The position numbers were made by a program, and so were the translations under genes. The notes under the pieces are model-generated. The model was not told the DNA's origin. It did not search any database and saw only the letters and a program-made list of their open reading frames with translations. From contig CM020618.1 of assembly GCA_009829735.1 (NCBI GenBank), forward strand, positions 34,696,894 through 34,760,893: a stretch of 64,000 bases of DNA, in the 5' to 3' direction. The stretch's first letter is position 1. Every line of letters begins with the position of its first letter. Shown piece by piece: positions 1 through 9,709 of the stretch. The stretch is from Pyropia yezoensis (lineage: Eukaryota > Rhodophyta > Bangiophyceae > Bangiales > Bangiaceae).

Positions 1-289
1 CCGAGGTGGTCAACGCAGCGGCAGGCGCAGCCCTCGATGCCGTTCGCCAAGCCCTACAGGAGAGCCCCCCCCCCCGAGCTCTACCCGCAACCCCAGTCTC
101 CTTGGCGTCTCCTGTTGCTGCTACAGGCGCCCCTCGCAGGGAGCGACCAGCAAGCGCTGCTCTCCACGGCGCTGGCCAAGCCGTACAAGACCCGCTCCCC
201 CCGCCAGCTCTACCCGCACCCCCAGTTCCTGGGGCGCTGGGGCTGCTGCTCCAGGCGCCGCGCGCGGCGAGCAACCGAGGAAGGCAAGC

Positions 290-1165
290 TTGACCATCCA
301 GCAGAAGCAGCTGCTCATCACCCGAGTCGACGACAAGGTCCCTAGCGACGTGCGTTCCCTGAGGTAAGGCATCTCTCAGTGGACCATCCACAGCGTGCCC
401 GCACAGCGGCGCGACGTGTGGGCCGCCGCTGCTGCAGGAGCCCTTTCGTTTGCTCGGTGCGTGCAGCCATGCCGCTTCCCACTAGTGAACTTCCTCCTTT
501 TTGAATGGATCTTGCGCATTCGGACCATGGGGCGCAAGACGATGCCCCTCTCTCGGCTGGCTTTATCTATCAAAGCCCGCGAGCTTGCGCATCGCCATTA
601 CCCTGGGCAGGACTTCTCGGAGTCGAACGGGTTTATCGACCGCTGGGCAAGACGACACGGTGTTCGAAGCATCGACCTCCACGGCGTCGGTGGCGGTGTT
701 GATGTGGTGGAAGGGGAAGCAAGAATGGCTGAACTACGGGCAAGAATGGTTGGGCTTGACCCAGACTGCATCCTCAACATGGACGAGGCGGCGCTATTTT
801 ACCAACTGGCGCCAACGCGCTCCTACGTTTTGGACTGTGATGCACGGGAGACGCGTGGTACTGCTATGCAGACGGCAAAAGCACACGTCACTCTGATCAT
901 GTGCGTCAACGCAATGGGAACCTTCAAGTCTCTCTCCGTGGTTGGGAAGGCGGCCGAGCCGGTTGGCTTCCGTGGAGTGCAAGATCTTCCACTAAGGTAC
1001 TACAGCCAACAGAACGCGTGGATGGACTCCACCGTGCATGCCAATTGGCTGGCCGACCTGAGCACTAAATGGGCCACCTTTACGGCGCAGCGAGGCTGTT
1101 TGATCATGAACAATGCGTCTGGCCACGACTCGTCGACACTGTGTGGGTACACTATGCTTAAGTAG
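290..1165 (+). pseudogene. pogo/Tigger-type (CENP-B/Tc5-like) transposase, broken
   Basis: Plain DNA-transposon transposase remnant. Positions 290-460 read as a helix-turn-helix start (LTIQQKQLLITRVDD) interrupted by an in-frame TAA at 365-367. After it the frame stays open to 1165. The catalytic DDE_1 core is clear: NMDEAALFYQL (first Asp codon at 782), then AKAHVTLIMCVNA, YYSQQNAWMD, and IMNNASGH at about 1103-1126. Family members have DNA at the last site, so the second catalytic Asp is Asn here (codon 1109). The frame stops at 1163-1165 before any third acidic residue, so the C-terminus is lost. This copy cannot be active. No terminal repeats were found, and the 5' end lies at or beyond the window edge. 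Family level is well supported by the motif string; subfamily is not resolved. Confidence 0.8.
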
Positions 1166-2258
1166 CGACAGGGCTCATGACAAGGGTCCGACGTTGAGCT
1201 AATACCCGGCGCGGGTCCATGTTGAGATGTCGGCAGTGGAACTTACCTTTTCCCTGAGGCGCACAGGGACACACAGCTATAGTACGGGCCATGCCAGTGC
1301 ATGGTGGCTGTCCTTCTCCAGTCTGTGGGGCGGGGGGGGCAGAAATGGTTGTTTTCGGCATCAAGTTCGTGAAAAAGACCGCTCTCTTGGGCTGCACACC
1401 GCAGAATCTCATCGCGTTTTTTGCATCAGTAGATGCAGGGTGGTCTGTGGGAGGTACCTTGGGGCGTAGCTCCGTCCCTAGGTGCCTGGTGGTGGAGGGT
1501 TCATGGAGCAGGCGACGAGCAAGCAGGTACATTGGATGATGCACTCTTGAGACCACCACGTGGCCAGTTTTCAATGTTTTTCTTAGAAGCCAGACATGGA
1601 CGCAAAGCGCACACTCTGGTGAAGACGATGGTGTGTCGCCCGCCACGTGGGCGTGCACCGATCTGTTGGTAGTGGGGTGCCAAAGACTCGAAGGGAGGGG
1701 CCAGGGTGCAAAAACAGAATTTGTGACTTCGCGTGACAGGATGTGATTTCTTGGGAGTGCTGTGAATCCGTGCCTGACGGGGCTGATGTCACCATTGTCA
1801 TCCGATGCGGCGGCGCGGTTCCAGACGGTTCTGAATGTTGTGAATGTTCCTGACAGCAATGCCACGTGGGCTCCATACTGGCAATTTCGTGTAGGCGCTC
1901 CATCGTTGTGAAGTGATGAAACGTGACGGGCCAATCGCACGGCTCCATCACATTTCATCAGCCCCGCTGGCACACGCCGGCGCGCTGGTGAGTGACGCTG
2001 AATCCTCGCGCTGCGTTGTGTGCTTGTTTTGTGTTGTGTGTCTTGCTGTCCGTGTGGGGTGCGGAGTGCCGTGTGCGTGCATGTGGCGAGCGGCTCCGCG
2101 CCTATATATACGCTCCCTCGCATCGAGTAGCGAGGAGGGAGTCGGAAGGACAACACAAGTGGGACTCTTTGGATACACTCGTGCTTAGTTGCGCTCGGAC
2201 GACGGCCACCTTCTGCGCGATTGCCCGGTCGGTTCGAAGGCCGTGGCTCCCGCTTCAT
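1158..2258 (-). CDS. long unidentified open frame in moderate-GC DNA
   Basis: An uninterrupted 366-codon frame in a stretch of only roughly 55-58% GC, where a random frame this long is improbable. The protein is rich in Arg, His, Thr and Ser, with scattered Cys (for example SPECALCVHVWLLRK). I see no signal peptide, membrane segment or known motif. It begins just after the broken pogo-type transposase ends and runs antisense to it by 8 bases. A TATA-like tatatata at 2102-2109 lies inside the frame, so the true start, if any, could be further in. It may be an old gene, a transposon-borne frame or chance. Function unknown. Confidence 0.25.
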   Translation of the reverse strand: MKREPRPSNRPGNRAEGGRRPSATKHECIQRVPLVLSFRLPPRYSMRGSVYIGAEPLATCTHTALRTPHGQQDTQHKTSTQRSARIQRHSPARRRVPAGLMKCDGAVRLARHVSSLHNDGAPTRNCQYGAHVALLSGTFTTFRTVWNRAAASDDNGDISPVRHGFTALPRNHILSREVTNSVFAPWPLPSSLWHPTTNRSVHAHVAGDTPSSSPECALCVHVWLLRKTLKTGHVVVSRVHHPMYLLARRLLHEPSTTRHLGTELRPKVPPTDHPASTDAKNAMRFCGVQPKRAVFFTNLMPKTTISAPPAPQTGEGQPPCTGMARTIAVCPCAPQGKGKFHCRHLNMDPRRVLAQRRTLVMSPVAT

Positions 2259-3227
2259 CTTCCTTACATTAGACTCTATACCACTCGAACCACAAGTGCC
2301 TCATTCTCGAACCCGCTTTTCTTTTTTCCGATTGACCGCCTCATTTGAGGCGATTTGCCCCATTTAAGGGGGTTTTTGGATGCCCTTTTTCGAGGTCTTC
2401 CGCTTGTCAGACAAGGAGTCCGACTCCAGAAACGGACTCAGCGCAGTCTGTTTGCCACAGGAGGGCACGGAGTGCGTCCAACAATTCTGGGCGGCCATCG
2501 GTTGGCGCTTTTTCTTCCACGCCACAGACCGGTTGCCGGCGGTGCAGCGACCGCCCAAAACGCGCTCCCAAGCGCCCAAAGAGCAGGGTTCCCGACCTGC
2601 GGAGGCTCGACCAATGGCGCACGCGCGCTTATGTTCTTTTGGACTGCTGCGCCGCGACCCGAGCCGCACGCAGGTAACAGCAGGGGCCGCGCATGCGCCC
2701 CTGCAATGCCAGGCTCCCGTCGTCGACCTCTTCACTGTCGCGCACTGGCCGACCTGTAGCAATATGGTCGGCCGTATTGTAACCCTAATATTAGGGGGGC
2801 TACTTCTAATCCTTGGCTTTCAATTTGAGAGTCCGTACTGGTCACGGTATCTATAAGTTACGTATGACCAGAGGGACTTGCATCTTGGGGTGGAGGGTAG
2901 TTAGTAGTGTCTCCGAGGGTTTATAACGAGGGGGCCGGCGGCGAATCCACCGCCGGCCAAGGCAGAACAACAAACCCCTCCCATTTGGGCTCCCATCTTG
3001 GTCCCGTGGCTTGCGCTCCAAGGACAGCAACCTTGGCCTCCCGGTGACGTTGGTGCCGATCCCCCGTGGTGAGTGTTCCCTGAGAGTGGACGTGTAGCGG
3101 ATACCCTATTGTGCTACACGACCACGCACCCCACAACACACCATCTCTCTTTCTTTTTGTGCCTGCTCCCGCGCCATCCCCCCCCCCCCCCCCGTCCCCC
3201 CCCTACATAACCCATCTCTTCTGCGGC
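2259..3227. other. intergenic, no gene seen; one hairpin
   Basis: No convincing coding sequence on either strand. A perfect 10-base inverted repeat, GGCCGGCGGC...GCCGCCGGCC in effect, lies around 2934-2959, just after a TATA-like ttataac at 2922. A poly-C run lies at 3180-3193. The promoter and leader of the frame that starts at 3228 may lie here. Confidence 0.4.
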
Positions 3228-3965
3228 ATGAACGGGCGGCCGACCGCTCACTGTTCGACCACGTCGGCCACCAAAGTCGGCTCTTCCATTCCCTCTGCGC
3301 TTGTTCCCCCGGTTCCCCACGGCCCCGCTGCCTCCGTGGCCCCATCTTCAATCCCCTCCCGCCCCGCCGTGGCTGACCCTGCGGGTCCCTCTGCGCTCAC
3401 TTCGCCGATTCCCCCGTCTCCCGAATCTACCCGTGCCCCCTCTGCAGCACCGCCCCGCTCCCCCACGTCCACCTCGGCCATTCTCTCTGCAGTTGCTCCG
3501 CCGGTTCTCCCCGCCCCCACTGCCCCAGTTGCCCTCTCTTCTAACCCCCCACGCCCTCGCCGGCGTGCTCAGGGGCCTGGCAAGGACATTCGCCTGGATG
3601 TGGGCGCGGATGTGCACACCAAGGCCACCAACGTCACCACCTTTGCCGAGTGCTCGCGCCTGACTGGGTCGTTGGCGTCCAAGAAGCGGTTGAGCCAGCA
3701 CGTGCACGAGGTCGTGGCGAGCTTCGACAAGGAGGGTCGCCACAAGACGGACCTGCGGCCGCCGCGGCCAGCCAACGCTGCAAAAGGGAAGAGGGGCGGG
3801 CTGGGGAACATCCACCGTGGTAAAACAGCTGGAGGAGGGGGGCATATGTCGCAACATTCCGTGCGGTGTCGACACGGGGCATTCTGGACCCGTCGTCGCC
3901 ACCGCCTCCGCCGCCGCCGCGGCCGCCGCCGCCGCCATAGCGGCCCTTCCCCTCCGCGCAAATAG
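3228..3965 (+). CDS. hypothetical Pro/Ser/Ala-rich protein with basic tail
   Basis: Open frame of 245 residues from the ATG at 3228 (MNGRPTAHCS); an in-frame ATG at 3111 would add 39 low-complexity residues. Residues 1-115 are Pro/Ser/Ala-rich and unstructured. Residues about 118-185 look more like folded protein (DIRLDVGADVHTKATNVTTF, LASKKRLSQHVHEVVASF). The last 30 are nearly all Arg, His and Gly. It ends 25 bases before the left end of the long-TIR element at 3991. No family recognised. It could be a host gene cut short by the insertion or a transposon-borne frame. Confidence 0.3.
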   Translation: MNGRPTAHCSTTSATKVGSSIPSALVPPVPHGPAASVAPSSIPSRPAVADPAGPSALTSPIPPSPESTRAPSAAPPRSPTSTSAILSAVAPPVLPAPTAPVALSSNPPRPRRRAQGPGKDIRLDVGADVHTKATNVTTFAECSRLTGSLASKKRLSQHVHEVVASFDKEGRHKTDLRPPRPANAAKGKRGGLGNIHRGKTAGGGGHMSQHSVRCRHGAFWTRRRHRLRRRRGRRRRHSGPSPPRK

Positions 3966-3990
3966 AAGGGGACGGGGTGGGGAAGGTGTA

Positions 3991-4304
3991 CAGGGGGGGG
4001 GACAGAAGTATACGTTCACCTGGATTTTGGGGCCCACCGAATACGCACATGTTTTTATATCTTCCCCCCCAGGGCGCACAGAAGTAGCCGAAGTCAGTTT
4101 TTTTGTCTCTATGGTAAGAGAAGACGTCCCTGAGTCCCTACACGCGTGTATCCATGCCTCACTTGTGCGCAGAAGCGGAAAGGTGGTCCATGTATGGGCA
4201 CCTAGCGTTACCTCAACCAGAGCAGTCTGGGCAGACACCTCATGCGTTGGAAGACGCGGTGAACAAGTCTGAACGCATGGACAGGGTAAAGGACGTGTGT
4301 GTGT
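3991..4304 (+). repeat. left terminal inverted repeat of the 3991-4947 element
   Basis: Begins CAGGGGGGGGGACAGAAGTA and runs to the gtgtgtgtgtac tract at 4292-4305. It pairs with 4634-4947 in inverted orientation over its whole length. Confidence 0.85.
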
Positions 4305-4633
4305 ACACCAGAGCCAAAACGAAGCAACATGAAGTGTATTCTTGGCCTTCAGTGGTCGCCTTTCGCTTTTTTATCTGCTCAAAGGTATACGTCTTGCATG
4401 ACACGCCGACTGTGACCGCCAAAGACGAGAAAGACTGCAATACGAATGGCCCGGCAAGATGTCGGCGGCGTTTTTGTCGCATTCGAGTGGATGTCAAGTC
4501 GCCTCATTCTTGGTTTGGCCGCCTGGAGCGCCTCGAGGTGATGTGCGAGACATCTGCGAGTGCGGATAAAACCCTGAAGGAGGCGAAAGACAGCGGGTGC
4601 GGCGCCTCACGATGCGACTTTATGCCTCTAGAG

Positions 4634-4947
4634 CATACACACACGTCCTGTACCCTTTCCATGCGTTCAGACTTGTTCACCGCGTCTTCCAACGCATGAG
4701 GTGTCTGCCCAGACTGCTCTGGTTGAGGTAACGCTAGGTGCCCATACATGGACCACCTTTCCGCTTCTGCGCACAAGTGAGGCATGGATACACGCGTGTA
4801 GGGACTCAGGGACGTCTTCTCTTACCATAGAGACAAAAAAACTGACTTCGGCTACTTCTGTGCGCCCTGGGGGGGAAGATATAAAAACATGTGCGTATTC
4901 GGTGCGCCCAAAATTCCAGGTGATCGTACACTTTGGTCCCCCCCCTG
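4634..4947 (-). repeat. right terminal inverted repeat of the 3991-4947 element
   Basis: Inverted copy of 3991-4304, ending ccccccctg at 4947 and followed by the TA duplication. Small differences from the left arm (for example, the poly-G end is followed by ACCAAAG rather than ACAGAAG) indicate that the copy is not brand new. Confidence 0.85.
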
Positions 4948-5098
4948 TACTCTCCCAATTGCTTGGACACAATGGAGTTGATGATCGCAGGTGTTGCCTG
5001 GTGTCAGCTTCCCACGTTTGCTTCGAGCTGCTGCTCTCAGCTCAACAAAGGACTAAAGTCATTCCCCGATGATTTCCCACCCCTATGGTAAGCATTAC

Positions 5099-5260
5099 AG
5101 CTGCCGGCACCGTGATGCCAGGTGCGTGCTCGCCAATCAATCGCTCCAGATGAGCCGCCCGCGCCTCTCTCGCTGCTCTGAGTGACTGTGGAAGACTGTC
5201 GGCCACTTCCTTATAGGCCCACCTGGGCTTAAACGGGGGTGGTACAAGGTCGGGGATTGA
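5099..5260 (-). CDS. possible isolated exon of an unidentified gene
   Basis: A 162-nt segment on the minus strand encodes 54 residues of ordinary-looking protein (KPRWAYKEVADSLPQSLRAA, then ARAAHLERLIGEHAPGITV). It is bounded by an acceptor-like CATTATAG upstream and a donor-like GTAATG downstream, both in phase 0. No start or stop codon defines it and no partner exon was found with confidence. It lies just beyond the 3991-4947 element, so it may be a remnant of a gene disrupted there. Function unknown. Confidence 0.22.
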
Positions 5261-5949
5261 CTATAATGAGATCTCAAAGAGATGATCTCTGAGCGCCGGT
5301 TGGCCTGGGATATCAGATAAAATAGAGAAAAGATGCTTCCTCATTGGACGATGCGACTTTCAACGCACCAAGGCATGGAGCGATGGCGCTTTACAGTACC
5401 TGGCCTCGCCCAGCGTCCCGTACCCACCGACCGCCGCTTCACATACCTAGAGTTAACATCGTTTTCCTTGCAGTAGGGTTTTCACGGTCCACCTGCTCTC
5501 CGGTTTGGCTGGGCTCAATCAATTCTGAGGCGAGTCGCCGCAATTCTTGATCCGCATGAGCTCGATGACATGGTATCAGTTCCTTTCCGCCTTTCAAGTC
5601 CTAAGCACGCATGAACCGGTGAAGATTGCACACGTGGAGATTGGCCCACCTTGTTGCGCCTGTCTGACGCAGGGGAGAACGAAATGAATGAGGATGTGTT
5701 CATGGCAAGATCCGTCAGTCAGCACGACCTGCCCACAAGTCGCTCCTCGCACCACAAAGTGTCTTCATCCTTTTACGGTGCCAGCCCCCGCCCTCCATAC
5801 CGCAACCCATGGTCGGCGCCCACGCTCGCCACCCATGCCTCCTCGAGAGTGCTAGACATAAAAATAAAAAACACAATGTCACTCATCACTAGCACGTGGT
5901 CGAGCAAGGTCAAAGAGCGGTGGATAGGGGGCCGGGGGCGTTGGTGAGC
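5261..5949. other. intergenic, no gene seen
   Basis: Short frames only. Features noticed are a pyrimidine tract plus AG at 5461-5472 (ttttccttgcag, acceptor-like on the plus strand) and a TACAGTAC octamer at 5392. No supported gene, RNA or repeat. Confidence 0.4.
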
Positions 5950-6116
5950 CACCCCGGCGTAGTGGGACTAAGGCCGTGTACCTTCCGATCCGTGCAAAGC
6001 GGCGTTTACGGCCTCTGTGGGGGGTCGGCTTCTGTAAGCAGGCCCTCACGATCCCGTGAGGGCCGTTTTGCAGAGAACGTAAGGCACACGGTTTTAGACC
6101 CACTGCGCGGGGGCGT
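5950..6116. mobile_element. small hairpin-forming transposon relic (MITE-like)
   Basis: The segment folds on itself almost end to end. Outer arms: TAGTGGGACTAAGG at 5960-5973 against the inverse of 6090-6106 (TTTTAGACCCACTG). Middle arms: CCGTGTACCTTCCGATCCG at 5973-5991 against 6070-6092. Core: a perfect 10-base stem GGCCCTCACG/CGTGAGGGCC at 6042-6065. The outer end CAGTGGGTCTAAA matches the end of the larger element at 17303-18849. No coding sequence. It ends only about 16 bases before the hAT element inserted at 6132. Exact ends and target duplication are not resolved. Confidence 0.55.
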
Positions 6117-6147
6117 GCGGTCTCAACAGTGCAGAGGTGGCAGGTGA

Positions 6148-6231
6148 TTTATATGTGATTACAATCACGTTGATTTTATTGATTATAATCATTATCATCA
6201 TGGCGCTTTTGATTATAATCACATGAGCATT
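6148..6231. repeat. left subterminal AT-rich repeats of the hAT element
   Basis: Three or four copies of a GATTATAATCAT-like near-palindrome (gtgattacaatcac, tgattataatcatt, tgattataatcaca) in an otherwise GC-rich neighbourhood. The same motif recurs at the other end. Likely transposase-binding sites. Confidence 0.6.
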
Positions 6232-6243
6232 CGGCGGTAACTA

Positions 6244-8922
6244 AAGTCGATTCCATATTGCTAGGCCCCTGGCCACCGGGCAACTTTGCCGCTGTATAAG
6301 TTCGTCAAGACGAAACAGCTGAACGCTATTCTCAGTGTATACGATGGAGCTCCTCACTGGCTTTCTTTTGAGCCACTCTACTCGGCTCCACGATGCCGAG
6401 ACCGTACATCGAGGTTTCAACAATGAGTTGCCAGCCTTATTTCTTTCACTTATTGCTATACTGAGAGCGCTCTGGCGAGGTGAGTATTGACCCTTCGGAA
6501 GTGGCACCGACTCAGTTCGTGAACGAAGAGGTGCGGGGGGCCGTCCAGGCCGTCGCGGGCACGCTCAGATCACGAGAAGCGCAGAAGAAGCGTTCATAGC
6601 GCACGTAGGCGGAAGTCCTCGGCGGGTCGAGCGCAGAGTCGTGCGTTGCGAAATCAACTTCATGAGACAAAGAGCGAACGGGGGCCACTTCGAGGAGGCT
6701 ACTTGTGTGATTCCTTGCCGTTTCTTTGCCCGCCTTTTCTTCTGCCGGATCACCTACCGCCTCAGCGCGCGCAGGGCGCCTTGCCATGCAGCGGCAAAGG
6801 AGCTCGGGTGACCGAGGGAGGCTGCTGGCTGCCTTTCTTCGTCAGCATGCCTCGCGGGAGCGGTGCTGAGGCTGTCGCGCGTAAGCGCGGCCGCGCGATA
6901 TACTCCATCACGAGGGAGTGCGCCGTGATCGTGTCGCACGTTCGGGCGTTCTTCGAGCGTGAGCGAGACGTCGGGCGATCCAGGGCGTTGAATAACCCTG
7001 TGGAGCGCACCAGCTTAGCTGCAGGAGTAAGTGAGCGGACTGTCAAGCGCGTGCGCTCGGAGATCTATCAAGCTACGCTTCGGCCGGCAGGGGATCCAGA
7101 GAGGCGGGCGACCAGCCGCCGCGTGCCTGCGGCGGAGCGTATGAGGGTCCGCGAGGCGATTTATGAGCAGTTTGAGAACCGCTCGGTGCCCACGCTGGAC
7201 TCAACTCTGTTGGACCTGGCGGCTGAGCGCGCCGCAGGGCGGTCCGGCGGCACCTACCGGTGGTCCCGCACCACGTTGTTTCGATGCATGCAAGATATGG
7301 GGTTTACATTCTCCCTCGGACGCAACCACTATGACGTCGCTCGGGAGAAGGCTTCTATTGTGGCCCAGCGGAACCAGTACCTGCAGCGGATTCAAGACTA
7401 TCGAGACAGCGGAAAGACGATCTTCTACACTGACGAGACATGGGCGAACAAAAACATGACTCCGACGCGAACGTGGAACGACGGGAACTTGCGGGCGCGG
7501 CTGAACGTCCCATAGGGGAACGGCAAGCGAATCATCATTGCTCACGTCGGCTCACGAAAGACCGGATTGGTTGACGGAGCCTCGTTGGTATTCGTCGGCC
7601 AGAAGTCGACTGGGGACTACCACGGGGAGATGAACTAAAACGTTTGGCTGCAGTGGCTGGAAGCAGAAGTTCTACCAAAGATTAAGGGCGATGTTTTGGC
7701 CGTGGACCGGGCGCCTTATCACCTGGTCCTGACGGACGATACGAGGCCTGCGTCATCCGAATTGCGGAAGGCACAACTGGCTGATTGGCTTGAGGCGCAC
7801 GACGCGATTCCTGCCGCTTGGGCCGGCACCGAATGGCGCGTTGACCGCACACGAGCTGAACTGAAAGCGGAAGCTGACAAAAACCGCCCTGCCCCACGAC
7901 TCCTGGTGCAAGATCTAGCGCGGCGCTCTGACGTCACAATTCTGATCTCGCCGGTAGCGCATCCGGAACTGAATCCCATCGAGATAGTTTGGGGCACCGT
8001 GAAGGCGGCATTGCGGCACGCGAATACGACCATTTCGCTGGCCCGGTGGCAGCAGCTCGTTAACCGGGAGTTTGAGCGGATTACGCCTGAGTTTTTGGGG
8101 CGCTATGAGGACCATGCCGAGAAGATGGAGAACTCATATCGTACAGCGGCAGCAGCTGCGGACGAGATGGGCTTAGATCTTGAGTTTAGCGATCTGGAGG
8201 TAGGCAGCGGGAGCGAGGATGGGTCGGAAAGTGACGACGAGGCTATGGAGTGCTGATAGAGACTTGTGGTTGTGTGCTCCTGTAGTGCGACGCTTCTTTT
8301 TTTTCAGCGTTGTAGGTAGCCGTACACCCTCACGATTGGATCCGTTCTTTGTTCCGCGAGTCGGCCGAGTGGCTGGTGAACTGCGATCAGATCTCCCGTA
8401 ACAGTTGGCTCCTGGCGGCAGGGTCGCTTCTGTGCCGTCACGGTGCTACCCGTCGGCGGCGGTCGATCACGGTCGCGGTGACGGGTGAGGGCACCCGTTA
8501 CGAACCAGCCACCGCGAGGCGGTGACGGACAGCGACGCACACCGGGATGGTGGGTCAGGGCGAGGGAATGAGTGTCCAGGGGGAGAGACGCACACCGTGG
8601 AGACGGCGACCACTTCCCAATCCACAGGTGCCGATTGAGTGGGGGGAGGATGCAATTCGAAATGAAGCCCCCCCTTACACCAATTTCGATGTTGCGATCT
8701 ATGTGCGACAACCGAGTGAAGACCGTTCATCGCGAGCTTTGCGTGAGATACGGGCACAAATAGGCACCTTGCGGCCCCCGTGAGGCTGCGTGCATAAAGC
8801 AGTCTTTCCAGAGGGAGCAGTACGCCGGTGCTGAACCATCCTACAAAGCTTCAACTCGATGTCTTAGAGAGCGCTGGCACAGGGGCCGGAATCCCACGGG
8901 CCTAGCTATATGGAATCGACTT
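6244..8922 (+). mobile_element. Tc1/mariner-superfamily element nested in the hAT element
   Basis: Inverted ends AAGTCGATTCCATAT(T/A)GC at 6244 onward and ending at 8922 match over about 25 bases with one mismatch. They are flanked by TA on each side (6242-6243 and 8923-8924). The element is 2679 bp and contains one transposase frame (6847-8256) broken by two stop codons. Its site lies between the left subterminal repeats of the hAT element and the hAT's BED-finger gene, so it inserted after the hAT arrived. Ends, duplication and transposase type agree with one another. Confidence 0.9.
6847..8256 (+). pseudogene. Tc1/mariner-superfamily transposase (DD91E), two in-frame stops
   Basis: Frame of 470 codons from ATG 6847 (MPRGSGAEAVARKRGRAIYS). 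Residues about 20-90 form a helix-turn-helix region (TSLAAGVSERTVKRVRSEIY). The catalytic residues are visible: Asp in FYTDETW (codon 7432, residue 196), Asp in AVDRAPYH (codon 7705, residue 287) and Glu in ELNPIEIVWG (codon 7981, residue 379). In relatives the second motif is usually DNAPYH or DNASYH, so Arg replaces Asn here. Spacing between the last two is 91 residues, far longer than the usual 34-39. TAG at 7513-7515 and TAA at 7636-7638 break the frame; the rest reads through cleanly, so inactivation looks recent. The tail (about 8160-8253) is acidic. The promoter is not identified. Confidence 0.85.
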
Positions 8923-8924
8923 TA

Positions 8925-9009
8925 CCATCGGAGTACTGTCGCAGAGCCAGGGGCACCTAGATATCGCCCCAAGAGAGTATCAACGGCGTCTTGACGCTGT
9001 CCACCAGCC
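8925..9009. other. hAT sequence between the nested element and the BED-finger gene
   Basis: Short untranslated stretch of the hAT element, resuming after the TA duplication at 8923-8924. It presumably holds the leader of the frame at 9010. No other signal seen. Confidence 0.35.
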
Positions 9010-9606
9010 GTGGCCGCCGCAGCGATGGCTCATTGCAACCTCCCACCCGCCACTTGGACCATGGATTCCCAGGCAACTCCCCCCACTGGGTACGAAACTG
9101 ACGCGTCGGCGTCAGGATCCCCCGCTACATGTGCGGCTCTTGGAGCATCGACAAGCAGAGGACCTCCCGCTGGCTGCAGCGTCTCGCCAGACGCATCTGA
9201 TGACCGGAGTGCCATACTTTCTCATCCCCGGAAGCGTGGTCGGCCGGCGACAGAGTGCAGCTCCTACTTCACGATCGACAAATCCAACCTCAAGATGACC
9301 TGCGGAGAGTGCCTGGCCCGCTTGTCGTGGCAGGTGGGACGCTACAAATCTCACTTGCTCGCCTGCTCCAACCTGCTGGGCATGCTGAGCTCTCAAGGTC
9401 TGAGTGAAGCCGGTGAAGCAACGACAGGAGCTGGTTCTAATGGAGATGATGGCGTCAACGGCGCCTGTGGGAATGGCGTGCTTGCGCAAGGGCTAGACGA
9501 AGACGAGGGGACTGACGCACTGGTCGCCGAAGATATAGCGAGTGTGGCGGGAGCGCATGAGTTAGTTTCTCGACTGACAGCCGTTACCGATGCAGAGAAC
9601 GAATAA
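9010..9606 (+). CDS. BED-zinc-finger-like protein encoded by the hAT element (truncated transposase)
   Basis: 198 residues. Residues about 75-125 resemble the N-terminal BED finger of hAT transposases: a basic KRGRP lead, an aromatic SSYF, then C-G-E-C, and H-x4-C in KSHLLAC. The pattern C-x2-C ... H-x4-C is the zinc-binding set. The remainder is acidic and low complexity and stops at 9604-9606. There is no RNase H-like catalytic core or C-terminal dimerisation region, so this is only the DNA-binding part of a transposase. Whether it is expressed, for example as a repressor binding the element's ends, cannot be told from sequence. ATG 9010 is chosen as first in frame; 9025 is possible. Confidence 0.6.
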   Translation: MAAAAMAHCNLPPATWTMDSQATPPTGYETDASASGSPATCAALGASTSRGPPAGCSVSPDASDDRSAILSHPRKRGRPATECSSYFTIDKSNLKMTCGECLARLSWQVGRYKSHLLACSNLLGMLSSQGLSEAGEATTGAGSNGDDGVNGACGNGVLAQGLDEDEGTDALVAEDIASVAGAHELVSRLTAVTDAENE

Positions 9607-9709
9607 AGAGAACAGCGTGACCTGTCGTTGGCACACGCGGCTGCCGCGGCATCTTTTCGGGCGTCGCAAACTCAACTGACGCGTTTATTGTTACCTGATT
9701 CGGCTTGAA

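Larger units (their letters stand above)
3991..4947. mobile_element. 957-bp non-autonomous DNA transposon with 314-bp terminal inverted repeats
   Basis: The left arm (3991-4304) and right arm (4634-4947) are near-identical inverted copies differing by scattered substitutions. Both termini read CAGGGGGGGGGAC inward. Each end is flanked by TA (3989-3990 and 4948-4949), the duplication expected of the Tc1/mariner/pogo superfamily. The 330-bp spacer has no gene. The two arms also yield matching open frames (MPHLCAEAERWSMYGHLALP in both), which are a by-product of the repeat. There is no transposase, so it would depend on one elsewhere. A pogo-type source is plausible because of the TA duplication and the CAG end, but that is inference. 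Confidence 0.85.

Noticed and set aside
2095-2960. TATA boxes and a hairpin leader that could suggest an LTR
   Set aside because: No second copy of the sequence, no element proteins and no target duplication seen.
4154-4785. Two protein frames sharing the same 40-residue sequence
   Set aside because: Both are read from the inverted arms of the 3991-4947 element; the duplication is of DNA, not of a gene.
5570-5584. tggtatcag, resembling an initiator-tRNA primer site of an LTR element
   Set aside because: Only nine bases match, and no pair of long terminal repeats or element genes was found around it.
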